64,000 nucleotides of DNA from Stenotrophomonas sp. BIO128-Bstrain (GCF_030128875.1 NZ_CP124620.1:4262501-4326500), one strand, 5' to 3'. Counted from the first letter of the stretch, positions 38,745 to 49,169 are shown. Program-made: numbers and translations. Notes: generated by a model not told the origin, from the sequence alone.

Positions 38745-41378
38745 ATGAAGAAATCCACGCGCCGGCCGTCGCCTCCCACTGCCCCGGATGCCTTCGTGCG
38801 CGTCCGGGGTGCACGCGAACACAACCTGAAGAACGTGGATGTCGAGATCCCGCGCGATGCGCTGGTGGTGTTCTCCGGCATCTCCGGCTCGGGCAAGTCG
38901 TCGCTGGCGTTCGGCACGCTCTACGCCGAGGCACAGCGCCGCTACCTGGAATCACTGTCGCCGTATGCGCGCCGGCTGATCGACCAGGTCGGCGTGCCGG
39001 ATGTGGATGCGATCGAAGGGCTGCCACCGGCCGTGGCCCTGCAGCAGCAGCGCGGCACCGCCAGCGTGCGCTCCAGCGTCGGCAGCGTGACCACGTTGTC
39101 GAGTCTGCTGCGGATGCTGTACTCGCGCGCCGGTACCTATCCGGCCAGGCAACCCATGCTGTACGCCGAAGACTTCTCGCCGAACACGCCGCAGGGCGCC
39201 TGCCCGAACTGCCACGGCCTGGGCTACGTGTATGAGGTGACCGAGCAATCGATGGTGCCCGATCCGTCGCTGAGCATCCGCGAGCGCGCCATCGCCGCGT
39301 GGCCGCCGGCGTGGCACGGGCAGAACCAGCGCGACATCCTGGTCACGCTGGGCTACGACGTGGATGTTCCCTGGCGCGATCTGCCCAAGAAACAGCGTGA
39401 CTGGATCCTGTTCACCGAGGAACAACCGGTGGTGCCGGTCTACGCCGGCTTCACCCCGGCCGAAACCCGCGCCGCGCTGCGGCGCAAGGAAGAACCCAGC
39501 TACATGGGCACCTTCAGCGGTGCGCGCCGCTATGTGCTGCACACCTTTGCGACCACGCAGAGCGCGATGATGAAAAAGCGCGTGGCCCGCTACATGATCG
39601 GCGCCCAGTGCCCGGTCTGTGATGGCCGCCGGTTGAAGCGCGAGGCGCTGTCGGTGACATTCGCCGGCATGGACATCGGCACGCTGTCGCAGCTGCCGCT
39701 CAGTGCGATGGCGCAGGCGCTGCGTCCTGCGGCCGAAGGCCACTTCGATGCACCGGCCGCTACGGCCACACGCAGCCGCAGCGCAGGCCGGCAGGCCACC
39801 GCCAAGCGCGTCGCCGCCGGTGGCAATGCGCATGCCGGCGGCAGCGACGTACGCCGCACGCCGGATCTGTCCGAAGAGAAACGCATCGCGGCACAGCGCA
39901 TCGCGCACGATCTGGTCGAGCGGATCGGCACGCTGCAGTCGCTGGGCCTGGGTTATCTGTCGATGGACCGCGCGACCCCGACGCTGTCGCCGGGCGAACT
40001 GCAGCGCCTGCGCCTGGCGACGCAGATCCGTTCCAGCCTGTTCGGCGTGGTGTACGTGCTGGATGAACCCACCGCCGGCCTGCATCCGGCCGATGGCGAG
40101 GCCCTGTACGACGCGCTGGCCCAGCTCAAGGCCGGCGGCAATACCTTGTTCGTGGTCGAGCATGATCTGGAGATGCTGCGCCGCGCGGACTGGCTGGTGG
40201 ATGTCGGCCCCGGCGCAGGGCAGCATGGCGGCCAGGTGCTCTACAGCGGGCCGCCGGACGGCCTGCGCACGGTCAAAGCCTCGGTCACTGCGCCGTATCT
40301 GTTCCAGGACGCCACCGGCACGCGCCGCACGCCGCGCGCGCCGTCCGGCTGGCTGGGCCTGCAGGGCGTCCACCGCAACAATCTGCATGGCGTGGAGGCG
40401 CGCTTTCCGCTTGGTGCGTTCACCGCAGTCACCGGCGTCTCCGGCTCGGGCAAGTCCAGTCTGGTCAGCCAGGCACTGGTGGAGCTGGTGGGCGAACACC
40501 TGGGCCAGGAGCCGCTGACCGAGGAAACCGACAGCGAGTTGCCGCAGCCCAGCCGCATCGAACGCACGCGTGGCCGCTTGAACGGGGCCAAGGCGATCAA
40601 GCGCCTGGTCAATGTGGATCAGAAGCCGATCGGGCGCACGCCGCGCTCGAATCTGGCGACCTATACCGGCCTGTTCGATCATGTGCGCCGGCTGTTCGCC
40701 GGTACACGCTCGGCCAAGGCGCGGCGCTACAGCGTCGGCCGCTTCTCCTTCAACGTCGCCGCCGGCCGCTGCGAGACCTGCGAAGGCGAGGGCTTCGTCC
40801 ACGTCGAACTGCTGTTCATGCCCAGCGTCTATGCGCCGTGCCCTACCTGCCACGGGCAGCGTTACAACGCCAAGACGCTGGAGGTGCAGTGGAACGGGCG
40901 CAACATCGCGCAGGTGCTGGCGATGACGGTGGAGGAGGCGTTGGCGTTCTTCGCCGACGAGCCACCGGTGCAGCGGCCGCTGCAGCTGCTGCGGGATATC
41001 GGGCTGGGCTATCTGCGCCTGGGCCAGCCCGCCACCGAGCTGTCCGGCGGCGAAGCGCAGCGGATCAAGCTGGCCACCGAGCTGCAGCGCAGCCAGCACG
41101 GCAGCAGCCTGTACGTGCTGGACGAGCCGACCACCGGCCTGCATCCGGCCGACGTGGACAAGCTGATGGCGCAGCTGCACGGTCTGGTGGATGCCGGCAA
41201 CACGGTGATGGTCGTCGAGCACGACCTGCGCGTGGTGGCCGATGCGGACTGGGTGATCGACGTGGGGCCGGGGGCTGGCGAAGAGGGCGGACGGATCGTG
41301 GCCGAGGGCACGCCGGCACAGGTCAGCCGGGCCAGGCAGGGGGCGACGGCGCGCTATCTGCGCCGCTGGTTCCCCTGA
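38745..41378 (+). CDS. UvrA-like excinuclease ATPase (class II UvrA)
   Basis: An 877-residue ABC-type DNA-damage ATPase starting at ATG 38745 ([17 protein letters not shown]). It has two nucleotide-binding domains: Walker [13 protein letters not shown] and [12 protein letters not shown]; signatures [12 protein letters not shown] and [12 protein letters not shown]; Walker [12 protein letters not shown] and [11 protein letters not shown]. Zinc-ribbon cysteine pairs occur in [25 protein letters not shown] and CPTCHGQ. It is shorter than UvrA1 (about 940-1000), and the region expected to bind UvrB appears reduced. A Ser/Arg/Ala-rich insert lies at about residues 343-385. Class II members are linked to antibiotic self-protection or crosslink repair. 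It stands alone, convergent with the next gene. Confidence 0.88.
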   Translation: MKKSTRRPSPPTAPDAFVRVRGAREHNLKNVDVEIPRDALVVFSGISGSGKSSLAFGTLYAEAQRRYLESLSPYARRLIDQVGVPDVDAIEGLPPAVALQQQRGTASVRSSVGSVTTLSSLLRMLYSRAGTYPARQPMLYAEDFSPNTPQGACPNCHGLGYVYEVTEQSMVPDPSLSIRERAIAAWPPAWHGQNQRDILVTLGYDVDVPWRDLPKKQRDWILFTEEQPVVPVYAGFTPAETRAALRRKEEPSYMGTFSGARRYVLHTFATTQSAMMKKRVARYMIGAQCPVCDGRRLKREALSVTFAGMDIGTLSQLPLSAMAQALRPAAEGHFDAPAATATRSRSAGRQATAKRVAAGGNAHAGGSDVRRTPDLSEEKRIAAQRIAHDLVERIGTLQSLGLGYLSMDRATPTLSPGELQRLRLATQIRSSLFGVVYVLDEPTAGLHPADGEALYDALAQLKAGGNTLFVVEHDLEMLRRADWLVDVGPGAGQHGGQVLYSGPPDGLRTVKASVTAPYLFQDATGTRRTPRAPSGWLGLQGVHRNNLHGVEARFPLGAFTAVTGVSGSGKSSLVSQALVELVGEHLGQEPLTEETDSELPQPSRIERTRGRLNGAKAIKRLVNVDQKPIGRTPRSNLATYTGLFDHVRRLFAGTRSAKARRYSVGRFSFNVAAGRCETCEGEGFVHVELLFMPSVYAPCPTCHGQRYNAKTLEVQWNGRNIAQVLAMTVEEALAFFADEPPVQRPLQLLRDIGLGYLRLGQPATELSGGEAQRIKLATELQRSQHGSSLYVLDEPTTGLHPADVDKLMAQLHGLVDAGNTVMVVEHDLRVVADADWVIDVGPGAGEEGGRIVAEGTPAQVSRARQGATARYLRRWFP

Positions 41379-41393
41379 GCGGCCGGGCGTTGC

Positions 41394-43908
41394 TCAGTAC
41401 ACATCGCGACGGTAGCGTCCGTCGTTGAGCGGGGCATCGACCGGATCGTTGCCCAGTACCTCGCGCAGCACCGCATCGACGCCTTCGGCCATGCCGTGCA
41501 GCGAGCCGCACACATAGATGCTGCCACCCAGATCCACCCATGCGCGCAGTGCCTCCGGTGCGGCGCGCAGACGATCCTGCACATAGCCGCCACCCTCGGC
41601 ATCGCGCGAGAACGCCAGGTCCACGCGGCTCAGATGGCCCTTCGCCTGCCAGGCCTCGATCTCCTCGCGATAGAGGAAATCGTGCGCGCGGGTGCGCTCG
41701 CCGAACACCAGCCAGTGCCCGCGGTCGCCCTGTGTGTCCGCTTCGCGCAGCAGGCTGCGCAGGCCGGCGATACCGGTGCCGTTGCCGATCAGCAGCATCG
41801 GGGCATGCTCGGGATGGCGATGGAAGCCGGTGTTGCGACGTACCCGGGCCGCGATGCTCTCCGCCTCGGTGGCATGCACGCACAGCCAGCCAGAGCCCAG
41901 CCCATGGCGGCCGTCGGGCAGCGCGGTCAGGCGGATCACCAGCTGCACGGCCCCATCGGCCGGTACCGAGGCGATCGAGTACTCGCGATGGGGCAGCGCC
42001 GGCAGCCGCGCCAGCCAGCGCGGCATCGGCTGCGGCGGCGGGATCACGTGGCTCCACAGCCTCCGGCAGCACGCGCGCGGCAGCCGCTTCGAGCAGCGTC
42101 GTGATCCGTCCATCGACCGTCACCGGTGCCTGCGGATCCAGGCCGTTGCGGGCCAGTGCCGCCAGCACGTGGGCACGCGCGTGGCGGGGCGCCATCTCCA
42201 GGATGTCACCGGCCTGCCAGTGCGCGTGGGCCGGCGGGTGCAGTGCCACCTGCCAGATCGCCCGGGCGGCGCTGCCCGGATTGAGCACGGTTCGCGCACC
42301 GAGTGCCCACGGCTGCAGCGCGACCGGCGCCGGCAGCGGCGTGTGGTCCTCAACGCCGGTCAGCAGGGCCAGCTGCTGCTGCCACTGCGCCAGTGGCACC
42401 GCATCGGTGCGATCCACCTCGATGCTGGCGAACAGCCGCTGCGCGCCCTGCGCCGCCAGCCAGCCATCCACCTGGCGCGAGAAACCACAGAAGCGGCCGT
42501 ACTCGCGATCGCCGAGCCCGAGCACGGCATACCTCATTCCCTGCAGCGCAGCGGCGTGCGCCAGTACGCGTCGCTCGAAGGCACGCGCGGCGTCCGGTGC
42601 TTCGCCATCGCCGAAGGTACTGATGACGAACAACGCGGTCTCCGTGTCTGCCAGGACTGCGGCATCCACCTGCGACAGCGGGCGGACGTGCACCGGCAGG
42701 CCGGCCGCCTGCAGCTGTGCAGCCGTGCGCCAGGCCAGCTGTTCGGCAAAGCCACTCTGGCTGGCGAATGCCACCAGCCACGGCTGCCCGGTGCCGACGG
42801 CCGTTGCCAGCGGCAGGCGCGAGGCGCGCACGTCGCGTTTCTTGCGGCGGCGGTCCAGGTACAGCATCCAGCCGGTGATGAAGAACACCAGCATGCCCAG
42901 GCTGGAGAGCATCACGATGATCCGACCCGGTAGCCCGAAGAAGCTGCCCGAGTGCAGCGCGAACACACTGACGATGATCTTGCCGCCAACGTTCTTGCTG
43001 CGGTAAGGCTCGTAGGAGAGCAGGGCACCCGTGGACGGATCGAGCTGGAGGATGTCCTGCGCGCGGTCGTGCGCGGTGTTGCTTCCCTGCACGCGGCTGG
43101 TGAGCGCACGGCCTGGCTTGGCCGGGAAACGAAGGTCGATGTACCCGCGCCGCACGCCTTCCAAGGCGTACAGCGTGGTCTGCACCTTGTGCAGGTCCAG
43201 TGGGCCGCCACGGGTGCGCGGCGCGGTCTGCTCGACGGTTGGGCCGCCAAGCAATGCGGTTGCGCCCTTGCGGTACCAGTCGAACGACCACCACAGCCCG
43301 GTCAGCGCGATTATCAGGTAGACCAGCAGCACCCAGGTGCCGACCACCGAGTGCAGGCTCCACAGGAAACTGCGCCCGCTGCGTGCCCACTCCACCGCCA
43401 GCCAGGTGCGCCAGTGCCACCAGCGCCGCGGCCAGCGCAGGTACAGGCCGGACAGGCAGAAGAACACCAGCGCGATCGCGCAGCTACCGGTGATCAGGCT
43501 GCCGCGCTCACCGCTGACCAGGTGGCGATGCAGATCCTCGACGAAGGCGAAGAAGGCCAGCCCCTTCAGCCCGGTGAGCACGGTGCCGGTGTACGGATCG
43601 AAATAGCGCCAATTCGCCTGGCCGCCTTCGAAACGCGCCACCGACAGGCGCTGCCCGGTGGCGTCCACGCGCAGCCGCTGCAGCGGCTGTGGCATGTCCT
43701 GCTGCAGCCGTGGCAGCAGCTCTGTCAGGGCCAGTGGCTGCTCGCCCGCCGCGTGCCGCTGCACCACCTGCGCCAGGGCCGGGTTGGCCGCGCGCATGAT
43801 CTCGTCTTCAAAGGCCAGCGTGGCCCCGCTCAGGCCCATCACCGCCAACACGGTGCCGGCGGTAATGCCCAGCAGCCAGTGCAGCTGGAAAATGATGGTC
43901 TTCAACAT
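41394..43908 (-). pseudogene. PepSY-TM / sulfite-reductase-type flavoreductase, frameshifted
   Basis: Starts at ATG 43908 (MLKTIIFQLHWLLGITAGTV). Residues 1-370 are a PepSY_TM domain with about four TMs; then a flavodoxin domain (LVAFASQSGFAEQLAW; STFGDGEAPD; LGLGDREYGRFCG) and a CysJ-like FAD domain. Near 42035-42065 the frame changes: the FAD/NADPH part (HREYSIASVPADG, LIGNGTGIAGLRSLL, YVCGSLHGMAEGVDAVLREVL, final RDVY) continues in another frame, consistent with one extra base. The unshifted frame carries on as nonsense to 41323. Intact homologues are inner-membrane electron-transfer proteins, often iron-linked ferric reductases. This copy is inactive in its reductase end, or the base is a sequencing error. 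Confidence 0.85.
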
Positions 43909-43947
43909 GGGGGCGGTCCGGCGGCAAGGCGAAGCGCGCCCGGCGGT

Positions 43948-43970
43948 GGATGAGAATGGATCTCGTCATT
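43948..43970. promoter_or_regulatory. possible Fur box upstream of flavoreductase gene
   Basis: ATGAGAATGGATCTCGTCAT contains ATGAGA-N5-TCTCGT, an inverted repeat resembling Fur sites (ATGAGAAT...TCTCAT), 40-62 bp before the start. The match is partial; iron control would suit a ferric reductase. Confidence 0.4.
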
Positions 43971-44053
43971 GTTGGGTGCAGGCCGGAGGCGGTCAATAGC
44001 CCAGGTCAGGCCCGTACGGCCCCCCGATCAAACAGCCACTTCGCCCAAGCGCG

Positions 44054-44614
44054 TCAGGGCGTTGCCCAGGCCTCGATTTCGCCGGCCGCAAACGGCCCCA
44101 GCTTCTGTTTCACGATGCGCCCCTGCGCGTCGATCAGCACGGAGTACGGCAGCAGCCCCTGCGCATTGCCCAAGCGCACGCTCGCATCGGCCGGCCCGGG
44201 GGTATCGAGCACGATCGGATAGGCGACCGGGACGCGGGTCAGGAAATCGCGCACGCCCTCGGGCGTATCCAGCGCCAGCCCGAGCACCTGCACGCCCGTA
44301 GCGCCCTGGGCATCGGCAAAGGCGGTCAGCCCGGGCATTTCCTCCACGCAGGGGCCGCACCAGCTGGCCCAGACATTGATCAGCAGCGGACGCCCGTGGA
44401 AGCTGGCCAGGTCCTGCGGTTTCCCTTGGAGGTCCGGCAGGGTGATCGCCGGCATCGGATCCCCCGGTTGGGCCGCGACCACCGCCGGCCGTGGCGGTGG
44501 CGGGGCAGTGGCCGGGCGCTCGTCATGCCCGGCGAACCAGACGCCGACGCCGATGCCCAGCACGGCCGCGATCACGGCCACCACGACCGTCCGCCGTGGT
44601 GGCCGCAGGCTCAT
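44054..44614 (-). CDS. TlpA-like membrane-anchored thioredoxin
   Basis: A 186-residue periplasmic thiol-disulfide protein with an N-terminal membrane anchor (VVVAVIAAVLGIGVGVWFAG, about 10-29), a Pro-rich linker and an AhpC/TSA-Redoxin fold. The active site is Trp85-Cys86-Gly-Pro-Cys89 in NVWASWCGPCVEEMPGL, with the cis-Pro in GLLPYSVLIDAQGRI. It probably receives electrons from the DsbD encoded immediately upstream and passes them to cytochrome c maturation or other periplasmic partners. ATGA overlap with dsbD. Confidence 0.92.
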   Translation of the reverse strand: MSLRPPRRTVVVAVIAAVLGIGVGVWFAGHDERPATAPPPPRPAVVAAQPGDPMPAITLPDLQGKPQDLASFHGRPLLINVWASWCGPCVEEMPGLTAFADAQGATGVQVLGLALDTPEGVRDFLTRVPVAYPIVLDTPGPADASVRLGNAQGLLPYSVLIDAQGRIVKQKLGPFAAGEIEAWATP

Positions 44615-46971
44615 CGCGCGGTCCGCAGCAGCGCTTCTTCGACCAGCGCCTGGGTCAGCACGGTCGGCAGCACGGTCGGCGGGGCGCCCGGGCCGTAGAC
44701 CACGTACAGCGGCACGCCGACGGCCTTGTGCTCATCCAGGAAGGCGGTGATCTGCGGGTCGACATTGGTGTAGTCGCCGCGCATGTAGACCGCGTTGGTC
44801 CGCCGCAACGTATCGCGGAAGGCGTCGGTGCCCAGCACCGCGCGCTCGTTGGCCTTGCAGGTCACGCACCAGTCGGCGGTCATGTTGACGAACACCACGC
44901 GGTTGTCCTGGCGCAGGCGGTCCAGCATCTGCGGCGAGTACTCCACCACGTTGTCGCTGGCCGACTGTGCGGCCTTGGCCGGCGGATCCAGGCGGGTCAC
45001 GCCCCAGATCGGGTACAGCGCGCCGAGCACCAACAGCAGGGCCAGCAGGCCGCCCACGCGCTGGCTGCGCCAGCGGCTGCGCTCGAACCACCACAGGGCC
45101 AGCGACAGGATCACCAGGCCGCCCAGCACCAGCGCCATGGCGTCCACGCCGCGCTGCTTGCCCAGCACCCACAGCAGCCAGATCGCGGTGCCGTACATCG
45201 GGAAGGCCAGCACCAGCTTGAGGGTTTCCATCCACGCACCGGGGCGCGGCAGGCGGCGCGCCAGCGAGGGCACGAAGCCGATCAGCAGGAATGGCAGCGC
45301 CAGGCCCAGGCCGAGCGCCAGGAACACCAGCATCGCCTGCAGGCCGGGTGCCGCGAAGGCGTAGGCCAGGGCCGGCCCCATGAACGGAGCCACGCACGGG
45401 CTGGCCACCACGCAGGCGAGCACGCCGGTGAAGAAATCGCCGACCGGACCGCTGCGCGAGGCCAGCGACTGGCCCATGCCACCCAGGCTGCCGCCGAGGG
45501 TGAACACGCCCGACAGGCTCAGGCCCACGGCGAACATCAGGTACACCAGCGCGGCGATGAACCACGGGTGCTGCAACTGGAAGCCCCATCCCGCGGCCTG
45601 GCCGGCCGCCCGCAGCGCGATCACCAGGGCGCCAATGGCAGCGAACGCCACCAGCACGCCGGCGGTGTACCAGAGCGCATGGCTGCGCGCGCGCTGGCGG
45701 CTCTCGCCACTCTGCGCCACGCCCAGCACCTTCAGCGACAGGATCGGCAGCACGCACGGCATCAGGTTGAGGATCAGGCCACCGGCGACGGCGAACAGCA
45801 GCAGCACCAGCAGGTTGCCGGGTGCGGCGGCCGGTGCCACCGGCGGCGGGGTGCGCTGCGCGTTGTCGGCACTGGCATCGGGCGGGGTGGCGGTATCGCC
45901 GGGCACGGCCAGCGCCGGTTCGTTCGGGCGGATCAGCATCGGCTGGCTGCCGGCGTCGCTGCGGGCCTGGTCGCGCTTGTCGCGATTGGGCAGGGGGGCG
46001 ATGACCTCGGTCTTCTGCGCGACCTCATCGGCCTTGGCGTTGATCGTGCCGGCCGGCAGCGCCAGCTTCACCCGGCGCGTCATCGGCGGGTAGCAGATGC
46101 CATCGGTCTGGCAGCCCTGGAAGGTGATCACCAGCGTGGCGTCGGTCGCACCGGCGGTGCTGCGGCGCAGGGGCAGCGGCACATCGATCTGGTCGAAATA
46201 CACGGCGACATCGCCGAAGTGTTCATCGCGGTGCGATTTGGCAGCCGGCCACGTGGGCTTGTCCGCGCGGATGCCCGGGGCACCTTCGAGCGCCAGCGAG
46301 GTGCGGTCGCGATATAGGTAGTAGCCCGGCGCCGGGGTGAAACGCAGCAGCACGGTATTGCCATCGCCGACGATCGCATCGAAGCCGAACGCGCGCTCGG
46401 AGGGCAGCGGCAGCGCCTGGGTGGTGCTGGTGCCGGGCAGGCGCAGGCCGGTGCCGCTGTTGCCGGCCAGCGGGTTGTTGAACGGGGAGGCGGCAGCGCT
46501 GGCGGCAGCCGGGGCGGTGCTGGCCGCGCCGCTGCCACCGCCCGGCAGTTTCACCTGCAGCGTGCGCTTCTGCGGCGGGTAGCACACGCCAGCATCGGCG
46601 CAGCCCTGGTAGCGCACTTCCAGCGTGACGGTGTCGGCGCCGTCGGCGGCCTTGCCGGGCAGGACACCGGTCAGGCGCTCGCGGTAGGTTTCCACCTCGC
46701 CGAAGAAGTCATCGTGGTGCTTCTTGCCGGCCGGCAGCTGCAGCGCCTCGGCATCGAAGCCGGCCTCGGCCTTGACCGTGGTGCGGTGGCGGTACAGGTA
46801 ATAGCCCGGGGCGATCTTCCAGCTGATCTCCACGCGATCGCGGTCACGCGCCTGCGCAGTAAGCCCGAAGGCCTCATCGACCGGGAGCAGGTCTTTTTCA
46901 CTGACGGCCCAGGCCGGCAGGGAGACCACGAGCAACGCGCACAGCGCGGCAACACGACGAAACAGCGTCAT
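44611..46971 (-). CDS. dsbD: thiol:disulfide interchange protein DsbD with duplicated N-terminal domain
   Basis: A 786-residue inner-membrane protein carrying electrons from cytosolic thioredoxin to the periplasm. I chose ATG 46971, overlapping the cutA stop as TGATG. After the signal (LCALLVVSLPAWA) there are two DsbD-alpha domains: APGYYLYRHRT...YQGCADAGVCYPPQKR and APGYYLYRDRT...FQGCQTDGICYPPMTRR. E. coli has one. Eight or so TMs follow with the redox pairs (LMPCVLPILSLK; ACVVASPCVAPFMG), and then the C-terminal thioredoxin domain with Cys702 and Cys705 (ADWCVTCKANE). The cutA-dsbD order is widespread. Confidence 0.95.
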   Translation of the reverse strand: MTLFRRVAALCALLVVSLPAWAVSEKDLLPVDEAFGLTAQARDRDRVEISWKIAPGYYLYRHRTTVKAEAGFDAEALQLPAGKKHHDDFFGEVETYRERLTGVLPGKAADGADTVTLEVRYQGCADAGVCYPPQKRTLQVKLPGGGSGAASTAPAAASAAASPFNNPLAGNSGTGLRLPGTSTTQALPLPSERAFGFDAIVGDGNTVLLRFTPAPGYYLYRDRTSLALEGAPGIRADKPTWPAAKSHRDEHFGDVAVYFDQIDVPLPLRRSTAGATDATLVITFQGCQTDGICYPPMTRRVKLALPAGTINAKADEVAQKTEVIAPLPNRDKRDQARSDAGSQPMLIRPNEPALAVPGDTATPPDASADNAQRTPPPVAPAAAPGNLLVLLLFAVAGGLILNLMPCVLPILSLKVLGVAQSGESRQRARSHALWYTAGVLVAFAAIGALVIALRAAGQAAGWGFQLQHPWFIAALVYLMFAVGLSLSGVFTLGGSLGGMGQSLASRSGPVGDFFTGVLACVVASPCVAPFMGPALAYAFAAPGLQAMLVFLALGLGLALPFLLIGFVPSLARRLPRPGAWMETLKLVLAFPMYGTAIWLLWVLGKQRGVDAMALVLGGLVILSLALWWFERSRWRSQRVGGLLALLLVLGALYPIWGVTRLDPPAKAAQSASDNVVEYSPQMLDRLRQDNRVVFVNMTADWCVTCKANERAVLGTDAFRDTLRRTNAVYMRGDYTNVDPQITAFLDEHKAVGVPLYVVYGPGAPPTVLPTVLTQALVEEALLRTAR

Positions 46972-47309
46972 CAATCACTTTCCTCACGGGTCTGCGCCCG
47001 AATCCAATCCAGGTACGCCGGCAGGCCGGCGCGGGTTTCGACCGCGATGCACTCGGGGAGTTCATACGGATGCAGGGCCTGCACGCGCGCGATCGCGGCA
47101 TCCAGGCGGCTGCCGGTGGTCTTGATCAACAGTTGGACCTCGTGGTCCTCGGTGACCTCGCCCTGCCAACGGTAGGTCGAGTGCGCCCCGTCCAGGCGCG
47201 TCACGCACGCGGCCAGGCGTTCGTCCACCAGCGCATGTGCCAGCCGCGTGGCGCAGGCCACGTCGGGGCAAGTGGTGAACAGCAGGAAGACGGGATCGGC
47301 AATCGACAT
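46971..47309 (-). CDS. cutA: divalent-cation tolerance protein CutA
   Basis: A 112-residue trimeric cytosolic protein of the PII-like fold. Family motifs are present: FTTCPDVACATRLAHALVDERLAACV, STYRWQGEVTEDHEVQLLIKTT, and the core LHPYELPECIAV. It has been linked to copper tolerance in E. coli, though its exact role is unsettled. The first gene of cutA-dsbD-tlpA-like, all overlapping, so one transcript is very likely. Confidence 0.95.
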   Translation of the reverse strand: MSIADPVFLLFTTCPDVACATRLAHALVDERLAACVTRLDGAHSTYRWQGEVTEDHEVQLLIKTTGSRLDAAIARVQALHPYELPECIAVETRAGLPAYLDWIRAQTREESD

Positions 47310-47344
47310 GACCGCCGAGTATAGGACCGCTGGAGGCCAATGGT

Positions 47345-47375
47345 CCGACCGGCGCCACGAGGGGGCGCCGGTCGG
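47345..47375 (-). terminator. strong hairpin after endonuclease gene
   Basis: CCGACCGGCGCC/GGCGCCGGTCGG (47345-47356, 47364-47375), a perfect 12-bp stem 7 bp after the endonuclease stop. No T-run follows on the minus strand, so it may instead protect the 3' end. Confidence 0.55.
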
Positions 47376-47381
47376 CCGGGC

Positions 47382-49169
47382 TCAGTTGGCCAGCTGGCAG
47401 GTGGCCGGCCTGGCCGAGGTGAACAGGGCCGGGGTGGCCCATTCGGGGTGGTCGATGAACGGATTGCGGTTGCCCTGGAAACTGAAGATCACCTCGTTGC
47501 GAGCGCGTTCTGCCGCGTCCGGCGGGTCGGCAAGGTGCCAGTCGATCAGGGTCGAGAGCAGGCCCATGTAGGCCGGCGAGGCCGACGTTTTGACGATCTT
47601 GCTGCGGTCGTCGGTCAGCTCCAGATCGGGCTCGGACTGGCCGGTTTTCGCATCTTTACCGCCTTCATAACGGATCGCCATGTACATCACCGCACGCGCC
47701 ATATCGCCCTTGCGATGGCCCCACACTTCGAACGAGCCGCCATTGCCATCGGGCGTGCGCACCCAGTTGGAGGTGCCCGGGTAGCCGCCGCTGCCGCCGC
47801 CGGACCCGTTGTTGGATTCGGTCGCACGCTCACCGCAGTTGCTGTCGCATTTGGCATAGGGCTTGTTGCCGCGGTCCGCATTCCACTGCGCATCGGTCAG
47901 GTACAGCATGTGGGTGTCGGTATACGGCGCGTAGGGCAGGCCCTTGTCGCCGTTGGTGCTGGCAAAGCCCAGTGAGTTGGGCCAGGTGTGCTCGCGGTTG
48001 TAGGTCAGCCCACTGCCGGTGCCGGCGCGCCCGCTGACCTTGGTGTAGCTGCGGTTGCGGTAGGCATCGAGGATGTTGCCGCTGTTGTTGGGATCTTCGT
48101 CGGCGATCTCCAGGATCGTCCAGGTGCTGGTGCCCGAGCCGCTGTACGGATACGCGGTGTGCCCCTTGATGGTCTCGTGCAGCGAGCAGCGCAGCTGGCT
48201 GGGGCTGGAGGTGTTCACCTTCGCGTAGTACTCGCCGGGGTTGCCCGGATTGCCCGGGTCGGGCGTGGTGGCGGTGGCCACGGTGAACGCGATGCGGGTA
48301 TCGGCGGCCGGGCGCGCGCCCTGGGCATCCTTCACGCGGGTGGCGCGGATATCGAAGCGGCAGGCTTCCCCCGCCACCAGCGCGGTGTGGGTGGCCAGCG
48401 TGAAGCGGGTACCGGTGGTCGGATGGCTCAGCGCGACCGTGCCGGACTGGCCGCAGCTCAGCGCGAACGCGCCGCTGGAGAGGGTGACCGGCTCACTGAA
48501 GGTGACGCCCAGGTCGGCCGCGGCCGGGAACGTGCTGGCGCCCTGTTCGGGGGTGGTCGCCGTGACCGAGGGCGCGGTATTCGGGCCGGTCGGGCCGCCG
48601 CCGCCGCTGAAGCTCTGGCCGTGGTTGCAGGCGCCGAAGGTCTGCCCGGCCGATTCGGCCCAGGTGAAATGCGCGTACTGGCTGCCGGTGCCGGTCAGCT
48701 GCAGGGAGGTGCCCGGGGCGGTGCTGTTGGTCTCGCTGACCGGGAGGTTCTGGCTGGTCAGGCCCGCCGCGGGTCCCCCGGCCGCGGTGATGGTGCCCTC
48801 GTAGCTGAGGAACTGGACCACCTTGCCGCTGGCATCGACCAGGGCGATGCCATCGTTGGGCCCGTTCTGGAGGCCGTTGGTCGGGTAGCTGACCGTGGCC
48901 AGCCGCGCGCTGCCGCAGCTGGCGGTGCCGGCCGGGACCGCGTTATTGGCGTAGACCGCGGCGGCCGAGGGATTGCTGCCGTTGTAGAGGTAGAGCCGGT
49001 AGCCGGACAGGTCCTCACCGGCGGTGGCGACCACCTCGATCGCCTCGCCGACATCCCCGGCCGGGGTGCTGTCGTCGTAATGCAGTTCATTGATGAATAC
49101 ATCGGCCCGGGCCGGGCTGGTGGCCAGTACCAGCAGGCAGGCCAGGGACAGCGGCGTCAGCAACCTCAT
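47382..49169 (-). CDS. large secreted endonuclease I with lamin-tail-like N-terminus
   Basis: A 595-residue exported protein: signal peptide MRLLTPLSLACLLVLATSPARA; then a lamin-tail-domain-like region (VFINELHYDDSTPAGDVGEAIEV...GYRLYLYNG), a linker and an Ig-like (Big_5 type) domain (APSVTATTPEQGASTFPAAADLGVTFSEPV, about 205-300). A Pro/Gly linker leads to the endonuclease I domain (about 320-590) with the metal/catalytic motif YNREHTWPNSLG, GDKGLPYAPYTDTHMLYLTDA and NRNPFIDHPEWA. EndA-type enzymes degrade extracellular or periplasmic DNA; E. coli EndA has only about 235 residues. The extra domains probably mediate surface or substrate binding. Roles in nutrient gain or breaking DNA traps are inference. 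Confidence 0.92.
   Translation of the reverse strand: MRLLTPLSLACLLVLATSPARADVFINELHYDDSTPAGDVGEAIEVVATAGEDLSGYRLYLYNGSNPSAAAVYANNAVPAGTASCGSARLATVSYPTNGLQNGPNDGIALVDASGKVVQFLSYEGTITAAGGPAAGLTSQNLPVSETNSTAPGTSLQLTGTGSQYAHFTWAESAGQTFGACNHGQSFSGGGGPTGPNTAPSVTATTPEQGASTFPAAADLGVTFSEPVTLSSGAFALSCGQSGTVALSHPTTGTRFTLATHTALVAGEACRFDIRATRVKDAQGARPAADTRIAFTVATATTPDPGNPGNPGEYYAKVNTSSPSQLRCSLHETIKGHTAYPYSGSGTSTWTILEIADEDPNNSGNILDAYRNRSYTKVSGRAGTGSGLTYNREHTWPNSLGFASTNGDKGLPYAPYTDTHMLYLTDAQWNADRGNKPYAKCDSNCGERATESNNGSGGGSGGYPGTSNWVRTPDGNGGSFEVWGHRKGDMARAVMYMAIRYEGGKDAKTGQSEPDLELTDDRSKIVKTSASPAYMGLLSTLIDWHLADPPDAAERARNEVIFSFQGNRNPFIDHPEWATPALFTSARPATCQLAN

Noticed and set aside
38952-41222. Long minus-strand open frame over the UvrA-like gene
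   Set aside because: Same high-GC shadow effect; all UvrA motifs are on the plus strand.
41323-42040. C-terminal continuation of the PepSY/flavodoxin frame
   Set aside because: After the frameshift it is Arg/Gly/Ala-rich nonsense; the homologous reductase sequence is in the other frame.
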